A stretch of 64,000 bases of DNA, taken from Bugulina stolonifera (taxonomy: Eukaryota > Bryozoa > Gymnolaemata > Cheilostomatida > Bugulidae). Positions 33,801 to 44,289 of the stretch are shown here, piece by piece. The stretch lies in the NCBI GenBank assembly GCA_935421135.1, contig OW285187.1:17794429-17858428 (forward strand). Direction: 5' to 3'. Every line of letters begins with the position of its first letter. The stretch's first letter is position 1. A program made the position numbers and the translations under genes. The notes below the pieces were generated by a model, which did no database searches, had not been told where the DNA came from, and saw only the letters and a list, made by a program, of their open reading frames with translations.

Positions 33801-36174
33801 TTTTATATGTGGCCCACTCTAAAAGAACTTTAGCCAGCCCTGGTATAGAGCATCTTGATGTAGTATGTACATATCAGTATGTACAGTATGTACTAATATA
33901 CTACGCATACCTGTACCATGGCAGCTTCACCAACCCTAGAGCAATGACGTCTAATACTTTCAAGGAAATCTTTGAGGTCTGACATGGATGCCTCCTTAAT
34001 TTGAGTTCTGATTGTAGGTATGGTGGAGCACATGCGCTGTGTGAATCTAAACCGAGATATACGTGGTAGGTATGTATGCTCTAGCTGTTCCAGGGTCTTC
34101 AGTGCAGGGTAGTACCTATAAATGTCATCCGGTTTAATTGAATCTAAAATAAATTTAACCTAACATACGAAAAATAATTAAATTTTCAAGTACTGAGTTA
34201 TGAAGTTACCTTTTTGTTGACATTTGTTCTTGCAGCTTGGAGTACATTTCTAAAACTAAGAATAACACAAATCATGAGTCATGTTTATATGCCAACGTGG
34301 TAATGCAGTTGCTCTGTAACGATGCGACTCCACGAGAGGCCATGAGCTGCAACAGGTTGACTCCGTTATTCGTTGGCACGGCTCTATTAGAAAGGCCAGT
34401 ACAAGCCTACTGGTGGCCTTGATTAATATCTACATGTAGCTATAACCAAAGCTGATTTCTAATAAATTATACAATGATTGGAGTCGTGTATCTAACTAAT
34501 ATTAATCAATTACAACAGCGCTCTGTGGGTCTGTGATACTGGAGACTGAAAAGGCCAACATGTTTGTCTTTGAATAGCCAAACAAATGACGCGCCAAGTT
34601 GCTCTAGAACGGGGCTCCGTTGGTCGCAAATGAACATTTGGTCTCACATGCAGCAGAGGCCTTAGTAGTTACTGGGTGTAAAGGAAAAAGTTTAAACAAC
34701 TTCTACAGAGAGTGCAACTTGCAGTCAGGTAATATTATGAAACCCTATGTGTGCACCAGTGTCCACTAACAAGAACCAGGCCTGTCAGAAAAGTACATCA
34801 ATTGAATGGTCTAAACTAATGTAAAGACACAGACTTACCTGGTAAAGCCAGTTCCAATGTCTCCACCACAGAACAAGCATTTCTTTGAGTTTTCCGGCAC
34901 TCTATTAGCTCCTCCGCTTTAGAGATCAAAGGTTTACTAGATTCCTGTAATTCACTGTCAACCAGAGCAATGTCGTCCTAAAACATTACACCTCATTGAA
35001 ACAACAACCAATAACATCCTACCTACGTGTTAGTTACTCCATGGTACTAATGTATAGGCCTAAGGTGTGAGTCGAATGAACAACCATAGTTGGTAAAGCC
35101 TTCCAGACCTTTAGTTTCCTGAATGACCTAACAATTCACCAGAACTTGGTCAGAATGCATGAGACATTTCTGAAACTATTGATATTATAGCACGGTAGAG
35201 GGACTAGTAATACCTTCACTGCATTAGCCTGGCCACGAACTTGTAGCAACTCTCGAACTGCGTCAATGAAGCCTTGGTAATGGCGATGACACATCTTCTC
35301 AATCTCCTTGTCTTGCAACTTGATACGAGATTCAAGTTTCTTGAGAAACTGTTCGTGTTCATTATCATGATAAATTGTCCTAAATAAAACAATTCAGTAA
35401 AACTATGAAACATATCAAAGAACATTCTCGGACAACGATAACTCAATGATAGTAAAGACTCGATGTTGGTATAAAATATAATCAGTAAAAAGTGATATCC
35501 TAGTGCTAGTTCTATTAATTATTTTTCACATACATGTACATGTAGGCCTACATGACACAATGAATCAGTAAATAACATTGTGACCTAGATGTTCACGTCT
35601 TTGAGGTGAACATCTATGCCAATGTCTCTCTATTATCGCGCAATAGCACCTCAAACCACTAGCATCACCAAACATTGCCAAAATGTAGATACATGAATAT
35701 GGGTCTTATCTGCTTGTTTTCACACAAAGTAAAAAAGTTGCCAAAATATAAAATTGTGGTGACACTAAACAGCATAGAAGTAGTTTTTGAGAGTATTAAG
35801 ATGCAAAATGGCTAAAAAACAATAAAATAATATATGCCAACACCAACAGCTCACTTTTAGTTATTCGGTTTCTAAATTAGCCTTGGAAATTGGTACTAAG
35901 TAAAAGTAATAATCACGATTAAAAAGCAAAGGAGCAAAATATGGGTGAGTATCATAATATACAGTGCACATTTATATAGTTATAATATGATCGGCGATGT
36001 GAATTAAGCCTAGCCACTAGTCAGCTGATGGCATGTGATCGATAATTACCTTAGTGTTGAAGCTGTATGCCCTTCAGAAGACTCAAGTTCAGTGATCAAG
36101 TGATCATGTTTCACATCTAACTCATTTTCGTTGTCAGTCTGTTGGAGTGTCACGAGAGAGACGCCCTCTGCCAT
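27882..36174 (-). CDS. EXOC6: EXOC6/Sec15, exocyst complex subunit (complete)
   Basis: Seventeen exons with fully consistent phases: 36174-36050, 35379-35214, 34977-34839, 34249-34210, 34115-33911, 33426-33313, 32680-32612, 32487-32357, 32149-31957, 31827-31624, 31510-31414, 31270-31066, 30943-30816, 30162-30056, 29849-29708, 28360-28174 and 28008-27882. They encode 792 aa (human EXOC6 ~804). Recognisable family segments in order: EIEKMCHRHYQGFIDAVREL, MSDLKDFLESIRRHC, SYYRKQRRHQCRLVL, GLVTRNYIDELWE, IFEEDDY, ARNNAEERIYSQIN, AQTACMSVCKHIADTL, FASSEPVPG, LLDKMKAG. Sec15 helps the exocyst tether secretory vesicles to the plasma membrane and binds Rab11 through its C-terminal domain (family knowledge). 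The start is the first ATG, in a short acidic exon. No frameshift or stop was found; the gene looks functional. Introns contain a fold-back hairpin (33,604-33,658) and a degenerate repeat tract (32,840-33,300). Confidence 0.97.
32840..33300. repeat. Degenerate TAATACAGTAG-type tandem tract
   Basis: Imperfect repetition of AATACAGTAGTAA/GTGGTAATACAG words across ~450 bp in the EXOC6 intron between the exons at 33,313-33,426 and 32,612-32,680. It is too diverged for a fixed period; open frames on the minus strand are artefacts of it. Confidence 0.6.
33604..33658. other. Perfect 18-bp stem fold-back in an EXOC6 intron
   Basis: CAATGTCAACCACCTAAT (33,604-33,621) is exactly complementary to 33,641-33,658. 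The 19-bp spacer itself contains the palindrome GTTCAATGTTGAAC (33,627-33,640). RNA from either strand would form a strong hairpin of ~55 nt. It could be a small MITE, a microRNA-like precursor or a chance relic. Confidence 0.7.
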
Positions 36175-36538
36175 TTAGCTATCCTATGATGACATAATTA
36201 CTACAGTAGTGAGTCCACCGACTTAAGATTGACTTTTTTATAGAGAATAATACCCTACTCCTCTTTGCAAGCCTATTTTTTATCTGAATAGGTTGGGAAT
36301 AGTAGCATACGCCTACTGGCCTTAGTATACAATACTGTATGTACATGTATAATACTTTATTAGAGAGTACAGCACGTGTCCATAGATCAAAATGCCATGG
36401 TTATGATGGTTAGATCCCAGTAAAGTGACAGCAGATTGCAAACTTTATAACTTTGAAGCCACTTGGTGATGGAGCTTTTCCAAATAGTATAAAATAAATT
36501 GCTCATGACTTCATTGATAAATTGGCCTATATCATAAC

Positions 36539-37189
36539 TAGAGGTGGAATGAGACTTGAACAACCTCTAGTCTCGTGTTGAATTGTCCTGCTTCAAAGTC
36601 ACCTCAAAATCGTGATTAGTGTTCGAGACTGAAAAACCAATAGCACATAATAATTTTTATTCAAAATTAATCAATAAAAGTTGTTATATAAATTGCTTAG
36701 TCATACAAACTACAGCTACTAGTCCATCACTACATACAGAACTACTAACACATTTCAATCAACTGTCAACTCTCCCATAATGCAATGTCTTGTTTCAACG
36801 ATCCCTACTAAAAGTTGTTTACTCATAGGATCATTTCAGTAATGGAAACACAACTCCCTACTGGTTTTAATTGACATTTGTACATAATGTACATGTGCAA
36901 TGCATTCTATATTAATATTAAATGTCACCAATGAAAATAATGCATAATGAAATGAAATGAAATGCATAATGATAAGATATATAGCACATGAACTATAAAT
37001 AGCTTACAGATTAGCGATTGAAACTATTGGAATTCTAACATGCAAATAATTATATAAAAGTCAGCAAATTATTTGGGAAGTCACTTGAATCCGAGAACCC
37101 AATCCTGTCTCTGTCTCGTCACGAATTTCTATGAACAAGTGTCTCGAATCTCGTCTCGAATTCAAAAATTTTGTGTTGTTCCACCTCTA
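36539..37189 (+). mobile_element. Non-autonomous hAT-type element (651 bp)
   Basis: Starts TAGAGGTGGAA and ends with the reverse complement TTCCACCTCTA. It is flanked by the perfect 8-bp target duplication ATCATAAC (36,531-36,538 and 37,190-37,197). The interior has subterminal CTCGAATCTCGTCTCG-like repeats and no transposase ORF. It is a different family from the 10.6/13.4-kb pair. Confidence 0.88.
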
Positions 37190-38829
37190 ATCATAACGGT
37201 AACTTTACTTAGTCTGGGCAGATCATAATACTACAACGTAGATTAGGATTCCCATAATTAGTGATTAGTAGATTTGTTACAATAATACAATATTATGATA
37301 ATTATGATACATCAATTTTTTATTATTTATATACTTTATTTAATAGTTTATATTATAAATATTATTTATACATAATGTACATGTATATCCATGAATATCC
37401 GGCTATTACATTTTTATTTTATACATGTACATAATATTATTATAAAAAATACTACATGAGCCAAATTGACTATACTTATGTAATCATTCACTGAAGTGAA
37501 CTATTGCAAATGGATTTCTTATGCAAATCACTGTAACAGTCCGAAAATAATATATTTTCATATCTGAATAGCCAGCAGATAGCAACAACTGGGATCCAGT
37601 AATATTGTGATAGGTGTACAGTTGCAATGGAACCAGTTAATATTCTCTATTTTTCTCTTAGTTTGGTTCCTACACTTTCTGTGACATTATTATACTTTTT
37701 ATACCTTGCTGTATCCTCATAAGCCTTACGCTTCATGCTTATTTTTCTCTGTCTTACAATGGAACCCTTGGTATTTTAACAACATAGTAAGAGCAAATAG
37801 TAACCAGTTACATGTACTTCTCATGTCTACATACAGTTCTTATAATTGATCTGTCAATGGACAGGCCTTAGTTGTTCACCGTTTGGTAGACTAAGGTGCC
37901 ATAATCGATATTGATAATCTTATCGTAATTTATATTATAATAATTACAATGTATAACGTAATCATAATGATAAAGATATTTCAGCTTAATGCATGTATGT
38001 ATAACTTCAACTAAAAAGACCTGCAACTCTGATAGTAATCGTTCCTCTTTTCCCTAACCTACAAGGGGGTTTTCCGGATTTCACCCAATCACCAAACTTT
38101 AAACCCCAATCAAAGGAGATTCCTAGAAACTTGTCGATAGACAATTGAATCACAAACAATCCCAACCTGCACCAGACCAGGGGTTTAGGAACTTAGCCAA
38201 GGCAAAACAAGTCAAAACTAAAAACCATCCTCAAACCTGAATATTCTATAGCAATCACTAATATTATACAACAGAAAAACAATGTTTTGTATTGCTTTAG
38301 TAATAGAGGCAAAGATGGTGATAGTTTATTTTAATACAGGTATTGAGGTAAAGTTAAAGTAAAAGTTACTAGCAACTTTTGATACAGGAACAAGACCTAA
38401 CCGGAAATAGAACCACAAATTCATGTCTTGTAACTGATATCTCTTACACTTGCATTATGAATTACACAGATCGCAACTTAACATATCATTGTTTAGCAAT
38501 CACTGGATCTCGACTATGTCGGGGACCATTAATGCAATTTTTTCAAAGTTTCTATATAATTCTATTAACTTTGTTACTAGTATGAGTATCTAACAAAACA
38601 TAGAGTTTGGTATTCCAAGCGCTATTGTATGTATATCTACTAACTTTTTCGTCTTTGATACATATGTGAATGTGGGTGTAGATACCGCATTCAATGATCA
38701 AAATGAATATGAACGGTTCAAATACAATATGAATATATATATAGTCAAATGACTAATGAATGTTCAGGGGGGTAACTTTCTTGAAAAAGTTGAGGCAGCC
38801 AAAATTGGACTGGCTAACAGTAGCGGTGT

Positions 38830-38867
38830 GGGGAGGGTGTGTGCGGGATGGGGGAAGGAGGGTGGGG
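38830..38867 (+). other. G-rich tract with quadruplex potential
   Basis: Six runs of three to five G on the plus strand within 38 bp, separated by 1-7 bases, in an otherwise AT-rich region. It fits the usual G-quadruplex pattern. The adjoining GGGGCACCTCCC suggests it may belong to a decayed transposon end. Confidence 0.5.
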
Positions 38868-39344
38868 CACCTCCCACAAGAAAACTTTTGAAAATTCACA
38901 CAAAAGCCATTTTGATGCATATTTGAGCTATACGTGATGGTACAAAAGTACAAAATGTTGCATAGTAGTCTGCCAATAGTAAACTTCAAATTTAAATTAG
39001 TATACTGCAAAATAGTGCTTCTCTGTTTGGCTTGGCCATGACGTACCATTGTAGTCCTTTACATCATTACATGACTTAGGCCTAAAAATATACACACATT
39101 AATAAGACGGGAAATAGTGCAAATTTAGTTGATGGATAGAGATGGAGAGTGGTATTCTAGGGTTTCCAAACCCTGAAGAACAGTGTTAGAAGTGGAACAA
39201 ATGAGGTGGGTGGGCACACTGTGCATGCAATCTTATGGCATCCCTATAGTTGAATACAGAATTACACATGCAGTGATCCTACCTATCTTACAGATGAGAT
39301 TAGTATTGTCATTGTATAGCTAACAAATTGAGTGAATTACTAAA

Positions 39345-39430
39345 ATGAAAAAAATTGTCCCTCAGTGGGATTCGAACTCGTGTCTCTATGTATGAAGACC
39401 AAGCACTCTACCAATTACGCTATCAAATCA
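39345..39430 (-). mobile_element. tRNA-derived SINE or tRNA pseudogene
   Basis: On the minus strand an A-box (TAGCGTAATTGG) is followed at tRNA-like spacing by a B-box (GAGTTCGAATCCCA) and then a run of seven T about 17 bp later, a Pol III terminator. The T-stem and acceptor stem do not pair properly, so it is not a functional tRNA. Confidence 0.5.
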
Positions 39431-40044
39431 GCAGTGGCTTCACGCAAAAATTAGCCATTAATGTAATGATACACATAGTAGCATCATTTTCATTAGAGTA
39501 TGTTTATATCATGTGGGGCACGGTAACTATGCCTTCCGATATTAGCTTAATTTTTTCTTCTTTTAACAAAAAGTTCAGGCGGCTAGGGCCGCCTGAGCCG
39601 CCTAGATAGTTACGGCCATGATGTTAATACCTCTTTGTCTTTGAATTATTTTGATTAGAGCTGTAAAATAATTTAAATTTATCAACAATCACGATGTGAA
39701 TGTCAATGTGAGTGTGCTGTTGTCATCTCTTATTTAATTAATTTTATTTGTATGCCCACTTGCCCAGGGTCTTGACTTTTCCTTACTTTTCTTTTCTAAA
39801 TTAAAGTTTTAAATTAAATAAAATCGTATTTAAAATCCAAAGAAAGACTAAAAAATTATGTAGTTTCACAGTAGATCAGCAGCCCATGGTTGTTGCAGTT
39901 ACGTCTTACGTCTTCTTCTTTAGAACGTACTAGAGCTTGTTGCAAGGGGTACGCCTCATCTGATTTTGGTTTTTGTCAAGATTACTATGGTCATATATTT
40001 ATGTTATGCTAACATGTTGCACTAATATAGATTTGTTGCTATGT

Positions 40045-42837
40045 TTATTGTAATAACTGTGACTTAAGCTCACGTATAGTCCTGGGCAGAAAGCTACCAT
40101 GGTAAGCAGAAGTTTTTGCGTAGATAGTGGGTGGGTCACCTCTTGTAGTAGCTCTAGTGACAGTTGTGTTAGTAGGACGATTGTTCATCAGCTCATCATA
40201 AGTGTTAGCAAGAGCTTCGTGGTGTTCTTCATTCGCCAAAATGCGTAAGAGGAGGTTGTGTCGGTTCTTCCTGCGGCGGTTGCTAAGCGTATCAAGATTA
40301 AGTTCCTTGAGGACAGCAGATATGCTAACTCTACCTTTTAAATTACAGATGTAACGCACAGCACTGTTTTGTACCATTTCAATGTTGGTAATTTGGTAAT
40401 CATGGACGGGATCCCAGACGGCAGATGCATATTCCATGTGTGGCCGACAGAGACTAGTATATGCAAGTAGCTTAGCATCTTTGGTTGATCCGTGGAGTGC
40501 CCCCCTAACCATACCCAGTTGTCGTCTAGCTTTGGTGATTTGTGAACTAATATGAGAGGTGAACTTTAGATTAGATTGGATGATCACACCCAGGTATTTA
40601 GTCTCAATGTCAGTGTCGAGTTGTGCGTCATTTAAGGTGTAATATGCCGCCGGAGCCTCCGGTTTATGATTGAAGGTCATAATCGAGCATTTGGTAGTGT
40701 TGAACGACATGCACCAGGTGTTAGCCCAATCGGCCAAGGAAGTTATGTTCATCTGGAATCTTGAATGGTCCTCGTCAGTGTTGACAGTTTGGTAAATGAG
40801 AGTGTCATCAGCGAATAAGCTGACATTACAATCTATATACTCAGGTAGATCATTTATATAGATGAGAAATAGTGTAGGGCCCAACACAGAGCCCTGTGGA
40901 ATACCTGAAGTAACTGGTAGTTCCGTCGATTTCTCTCCTGCTACTATCACTGTTTGCCTCCGGTCACGCAGGAAGTCATGAATCCAAAGCAATATTTTGT
41001 TGCTAATATTTGGTATACGGGCTAACTTAGACATAAGCAGTTGATGGGGAACTTTGTCAAAGGCTTTAGCAAAGTCCATGATAATGGCATGTATGGTGTT
41101 ACCTTTATCAACACTACGAGCTATGTCATGATAGGTGGTACAGAGTTGTGTTTCGCAGGATAATCCTCTACGAAAGCCGTGTTGGCGGTTGTGCAGAACT
41201 GTATCCAGGGTGTCGTTCAGGTAGTGTAGGATAATGTGTTCCATTAGCTTGCAGGGAATGCTGGTGAGTGAGATAGGTCGGTAATTATTTGGTTGATCCG
41301 AAGCACCCCTTTTGTGGAGCGGGCTAACATGAGCAAGTTTCCAACTTTGCGGAAGTTTAGAGCATGTTAAGGAGACGTTAAATATATGTGTAAGGCAGCG
41401 GGCAGTCATGATGGGGTCGATCACCAAATCTTCTTTACGTAATCCATCCGGACCAGGGGCTTTGCCGCTTTTTAGGGCTTGTAATAGTGTTGATACTCCT
41501 TCTGGTTTGATTTCGATATTCTCATCAGCGGGGGTCACTGCCGGATAGTTAGGATCTTCAGAGATCTGGTGCTGAGAGCAGAACTGTTTGTTAAAAAAGG
41601 AGTTGAGTATTGTAGCACATTCCTTAGCATCATTTGTGCTGTTGCCACTTTCGTCCGACAACTTGAGCGGGGGTTTAGTCGATTTTCTTAACCACTTGAG
41701 ATGGTTGTAAAAGGGTTTGCTATTGCCCGATTCTAAAGGTTTGCAGATCTTATTGTCAATATAGGATTGCTTAATATCTTTTAGCATTTGCTTTCCTTGT
41801 CGCCTTTCTATCTTATATTGTCTTAAGTAGAAGGGGTTTGATATTTTTTTGTATTTGTTGTACATTAGCCTCTGTCTCTTTACTACTTTACGGGCAGATC
41901 TGTTGAACCATATTGGTTCGTTAGGGTTTCTGGGTTTGATAGGCTTAACTGGAACTGACTGGTTGATAGCCTTTTTTATTTGGTTAACAAACAAATTCCA
42001 CATGTTGTCAACATCGTTCATGCTTGCGAGACTAATCTGCGTTGGCCATAAGAGTTTTTGAAACAGGTCAACATCAGCTTTACGATACAGCTTTATGAGC
42101 CTAGTAGGTGTAGTTACAGTGGTTTTGTGATGTCGAAGTTCAACAGATATAATATAGTGATCGCTCACACCAGGAGATATGACCTGGGAAGACAGGTTTA
42201 GTGGTTGTGTAGAGCATACCAAGTCAAGGGTATTTCCCTTCACGTGTGTTGGTTTTTCAATGATTTGCGTCATGTTGAGTTCGTGTAAGAATGATAAAAA
42301 GTCCTCATGAAGAGACTTGTATTGACAGTTGTCTTTTATAGAGTCAGTTTGCCAGTCAAAACCTGGGAAATTGAGGTCCCCTACGAGTATGATGTGGTCA
42401 TGTGGATATTTGTTTATAATTTTAGTAAATGACTCACGAAGGCTAAGAAGTGAGTTGCCAACATGTGGACGATAGTAACAGGCAAGAACGATGTTATTAT
42501 TTATTTTTACAAATAGGATTTCTTCATCGCCAACTGGGATATCTATAGATTCAGGTTCTAGTAGATAACTAGCAGCAATCATTGATCCTCCACCATGAAT
42601 ATTCCTGTCCTTCCTGAAGAAGATTAAGTCTTCGCGGTCTAATACTGCTCTACTGTTTATTGAATTGTCAAGATGAGTCTCAGTCAAGCATATAATGTCG
42701 TATTCAGCAGTTAAGGCAGCAAGTTCATGAGTTTTACCCTTAGCAGATCTGCAATTAGCATGGAATAGTTTTAGACAGTTGTATTCGTTTGGTTCTGAGT
42801 AGTTGCTGGCTTCACTAACACCCAGTTTCCCGAAGTT
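40045..42837 (-). CDS. LINE ORF2: AP endonuclease plus reverse transcriptase
   Basis: The frame is open from 42,837 to the stop at 40,045 (930 codons) and overlaps the last 67 bp of ORF1. Endonuclease residues: N in LFHANCRSAKG, E in LTETHLD, the GDLNFPGFDW block, SDH in GVSDHYIISVEL. RT motifs: NNYRPISLTSI, HGFRRGLSCETQLC, MDFAKAFDKVPHQLL, GIPQGSVLGP, FADDTLIYQ, YLGVII. No RNase H follows. There is no ATG before the endonuclease core: the first methionine lies ~60 codons into the frame and would remove catalytic residues. Expression therefore needs frameshifting, reinitiation or a non-ATG start (see the site at 42,825-42,831). Architecture fits the CR1/L2 group. Confidence 0.93.
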   Translation of the reverse strand, partial: NFGKLGVSEASNYSEPNEYNCLKLFHANCRSAKGKTHELAALTAEYDIICLTETHLDNSINSRAVLDREDLIFFRKDRNIHGGGSMIAASYLLEPESIDIPVGDEEILFVKINNNIVLACYYRPHVGNSLLSLRESFTKIINKYPHDHIILVGDLNFPGFDWQTDSIKDNCQYKSLHEDFLSFLHELNMTQIIEKPTHVKGNTLDLVCSTQPLNLSSQVISPGVSDHYIISVELRHHKTTVTTPTRLIKLYRKADVDLFQKLLWPTQISLASMNDVDNMWNLFVNQIKKAINQSVPVKPIKPRNPNEPIWFNRSARKVVKRQRLMYNKYKKISNPFYLRQYKIERRQGKQMLKDIKQSYIDNKICKPLESGNSKPFYNHLKWLRKSTKPPLKLSDESGNSTNDAKECATILNSFFNKQFCSQHQISEDPNYPAVTPADENIEIKPEGVSTLLQALKSGKAPGPDGLRKEDLVIDPIMTARCLTHIFNVSLTCSKLPQSWKLAHVSPLHKRGASDQPNNYRPISLTSIPCKLMEHIILHYLNDTLDTVLHNRQHGFRRGLSCETQLCTTYHDIARSVDKGNTIHAIIMDFAKAFDKVPHQLLMSKLARIPNISNKILLWIHDFLRDRRQTVIVAGEKSTELPVTSGIPQGSVLGPTLFLIYINDLPEYIDCNVSLFADDTLIYQTVNTDEDHSRFQMNITSLADWANTWCMSFNTTKCSIMTFNHKPEAPAAYYTLNDAQLDTDIETKYLGVIIQSNLKFTSHISSQITKARRQLGMVRGALHGSTKDAKLLAYTSLCRPHMEYASAVWDPVHDYQITNIEMVQNSAVRYICNLKGRVSISAVLKELNLDTLSNRRRKNRHNLLLRILANEEHHEALANTYDELMNNRPTNTTVTRATTRGDPPTIYAKTSAYHGSFLPRTIRELKSQLLQ

Positions 42838-43676
42838 TCATCTTTTGTTTGAATTTTCATATCACGAATGCGATAGTTGGCTTGGTTGTCTTCAGACTTT
42901 AGTTTTTTTATTTGTTGACGAAGGTTATATTCTTGGTCACGTACATCTCTGCACACATCAAGCTTACAGAATATTTTCTTGGCTTTGAAGTTACTATTGA
43001 CTCTCTTAACAAATTCCCACTTGCTTGCCTCATCATTGAACTTGACTTTTATTGGCCTTGGGGTGGAGCGATTTCTCTTTTCACCAAGTCTAAAAGCACC
43101 GACTGGATTGGAGGATCTGGTGAAGCACTCATTAGACATGAACTCCTGCACTTGCTCGATAGCCCTTTGGCCCTCTGTTTCTTCTAGACCATACAGTATG
43201 GCATTTAGCTTTCTAGTTTCGGCGTCGGATTGGTCGAGAGTGTGCTGGAGAATGTCTTGAGATTTTCTAATATTTTCTTGATTGTCGGAAATTGCTTTCT
43301 GTATTTTGTCCACATTTGTCATCAGGGCTTTGTAGTATGGATTCTCATTCATAACTTCAGCTTTAGGATCAGTTGGTTGGGCTAGTTTTTCGTTGAGGTT
43401 TTTGATGGACATTGCAATTTGGTCTAGCTTCTCATCAGTGGTTTTAGCAGCTTCATTGGCTCTCATGATCACAAGAGATGGGGTGCAGGTAGGACAAAAC
43501 CATTTAACTCCTTTTTCCATGCCCTTGCCAACAAGAGTGGCTTCACTCTTCGTGAGGTTCCCACATTGGTTATGGTACCATAAATTACAGCAGTCACAGC
43601 TAATCATTACTTGATTACTGGTCTCACCACTCTTACATTTTGGGCACTTGCCATTATTACTGTCTTTGAGGGGCAT
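42771..43676 (-). CDS. LINE ORF1: PHD-finger RNA-binding protein
   Basis: 301 aa starting at an ATG (43,676). Residues 11-64 form a textbook C4HC3 PHD finger (C11, C14, C27, C30, H35, C38, C61, C64). Residues ~75-155 are coiled-coil-like. Residues ~155-285 resemble the RRM-like nucleic-acid-binding part of CR1/L2 ORF1 proteins (RKLNAILYGLEE, GAFRLGEKRNRSTPRPIKV). ORF1 proteins bind the element's RNA to form the retrotransposition particle (family knowledge). It overlaps ORF2 by 67 bp. Confidence 0.9.
   Translation of the reverse strand: MPLKDSNNGKCPKCKSGETSNQVMISCDCCNLWYHNQCGNLTKSEATLVGKGMEKGVKWFCPTCTPSLVIMRANEAAKTTDEKLDQIAMSIKNLNEKLAQPTDPKAEVMNENPYYKALMTNVDKIQKAISDNQENIRKSQDILQHTLDQSDAETRKLNAILYGLEETEGQRAIEQVQEFMSNECFTRSSNPVGAFRLGEKRNRSTPRPIKVKFNDEASKWEFVKRVNSNFKAKKIFCKLDVCRDVRDQEYNLRQQIKKLKSEDNQANYRIRDMKIQTKDETSGNWVLVKPATTQNQTNTTV
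42825..42831 (-). promoter_or_regulatory. Candidate -1 ribosomal frameshift heptamer GGGAAAC
   Basis: In the ORF1 frame the sequence reads G-GGA-AAC, the X-XXY-YYZ pattern. A -1 slip moves ribosomes exactly into the ORF2 frame, whose upstream stop (TGA at 42,838-42,840) lies just six bases before the heptamer. GGGAAAC is a known retroviral frameshift heptamer. No clear downstream stem or pseudoknot could be seen by eye. Confidence 0.5.
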
Positions 43677-44100
43677 AATAATATTATAATAATTATATTA
43701 TAATTGTATTATTGCAATAGAATATAATATTGATGGAATGTTGTCAACAGTTAACTAACACCCTAAATCACTATTGTAATTATATTATTATTGACCACAG
43801 TAATCTCTAACTGAGTTCAGTCACTAATTATACACAAATTCTGCTGGCTTGACACGGATTTTGCCAGTTAGTTTATAATTGGAGTTATCTTCTTTTACAT
43901 ATTGGAATTGCACTCTCACTACATCACACCACTAAGATCGCTATTATATACGGACATTGGACAACCATCTCGATGAAAACTAAATCACACAAAAAAACGA
44001 TCTTAACTTGTAACTAGTTAATGTATTTGGGCTGGCCAGCCATAGGTTATCATAGATCTGATAAGCTACAGGTAAATATATACTACATCTTATAACAATG
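43677..44100. other. Probable LINE 5' untranslated region and flank
   Basis: AT-rich sequence upstream of LINE ORF1; the element boundary could not be set. No gene seen. Confidence 0.4.
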
Positions 44101-44267
44101 GTGGACCAACATCCATCTCTACAAACTCCAAATGCTATCACTAAAGCTTCTTGCTATGAAGTATAGGTGAAATGGGGAATCTCACATCTAGCAACTAACC
44201 ACAAACAGCTGTATTGCTGAATCCCAGCTCAATTATATTTAGCACACTGTCACATAAGTGAGGCACC
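44101..44267 (+). mobile_element. 3' fragment of a second CR1-like LINE, copy A
   Basis: Matches the downstream copy B in CTCCAAATGCTATCAC, in AACTAACCACAAACA...TGCTGAATCCCAG and in TTTAGCACACTGTCACATAA followed by GTGAGGCAC, but lacks the 612-bp insertion found in copy B. No usable ORF. Confidence 0.7.
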
Positions 44268-44289
44268 CTCCTTGCATCAATGGTAGTCA

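Larger units (their letters stand above)
36175..40044. other. EXOC6 upstream region and transposon-rich spacer
   Basis: No host gene recognised. It contains the EXOC6 promoter side, a hAT-type element (36,539-37,189), AT-rich sequence to 38,700, a G-rich tract (38,830-38,867), a tRNA-like SINE (39,345-39,430), a GC-rich fold-back near 39,518-39,620, and the probable 3' untranslated end of the LINE next to 40,045. Confidence 0.5.
40045..43676 (-). mobile_element. CR1/L2-like LINE, two apparently intact ORFs
   Basis: Non-LTR retrotransposon on the minus strand with ORF1 (PHD finger, RRM-like) and ORF2 (endonuclease and reverse transcriptase), without stop codons or frameshifts inside either frame. 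Coordinates cover the ORFs only; the 5' and 3' untranslated ends and any target duplication were not resolved. Intactness suggests recent insertion. Lies between EXOC6 and the TyrRS gene. Confidence 0.93.

Noticed and set aside
39345..39430. Functional tRNA gene
   Set aside because: The T stem and acceptor stem do not pair and no proper anticodon stem is visible.
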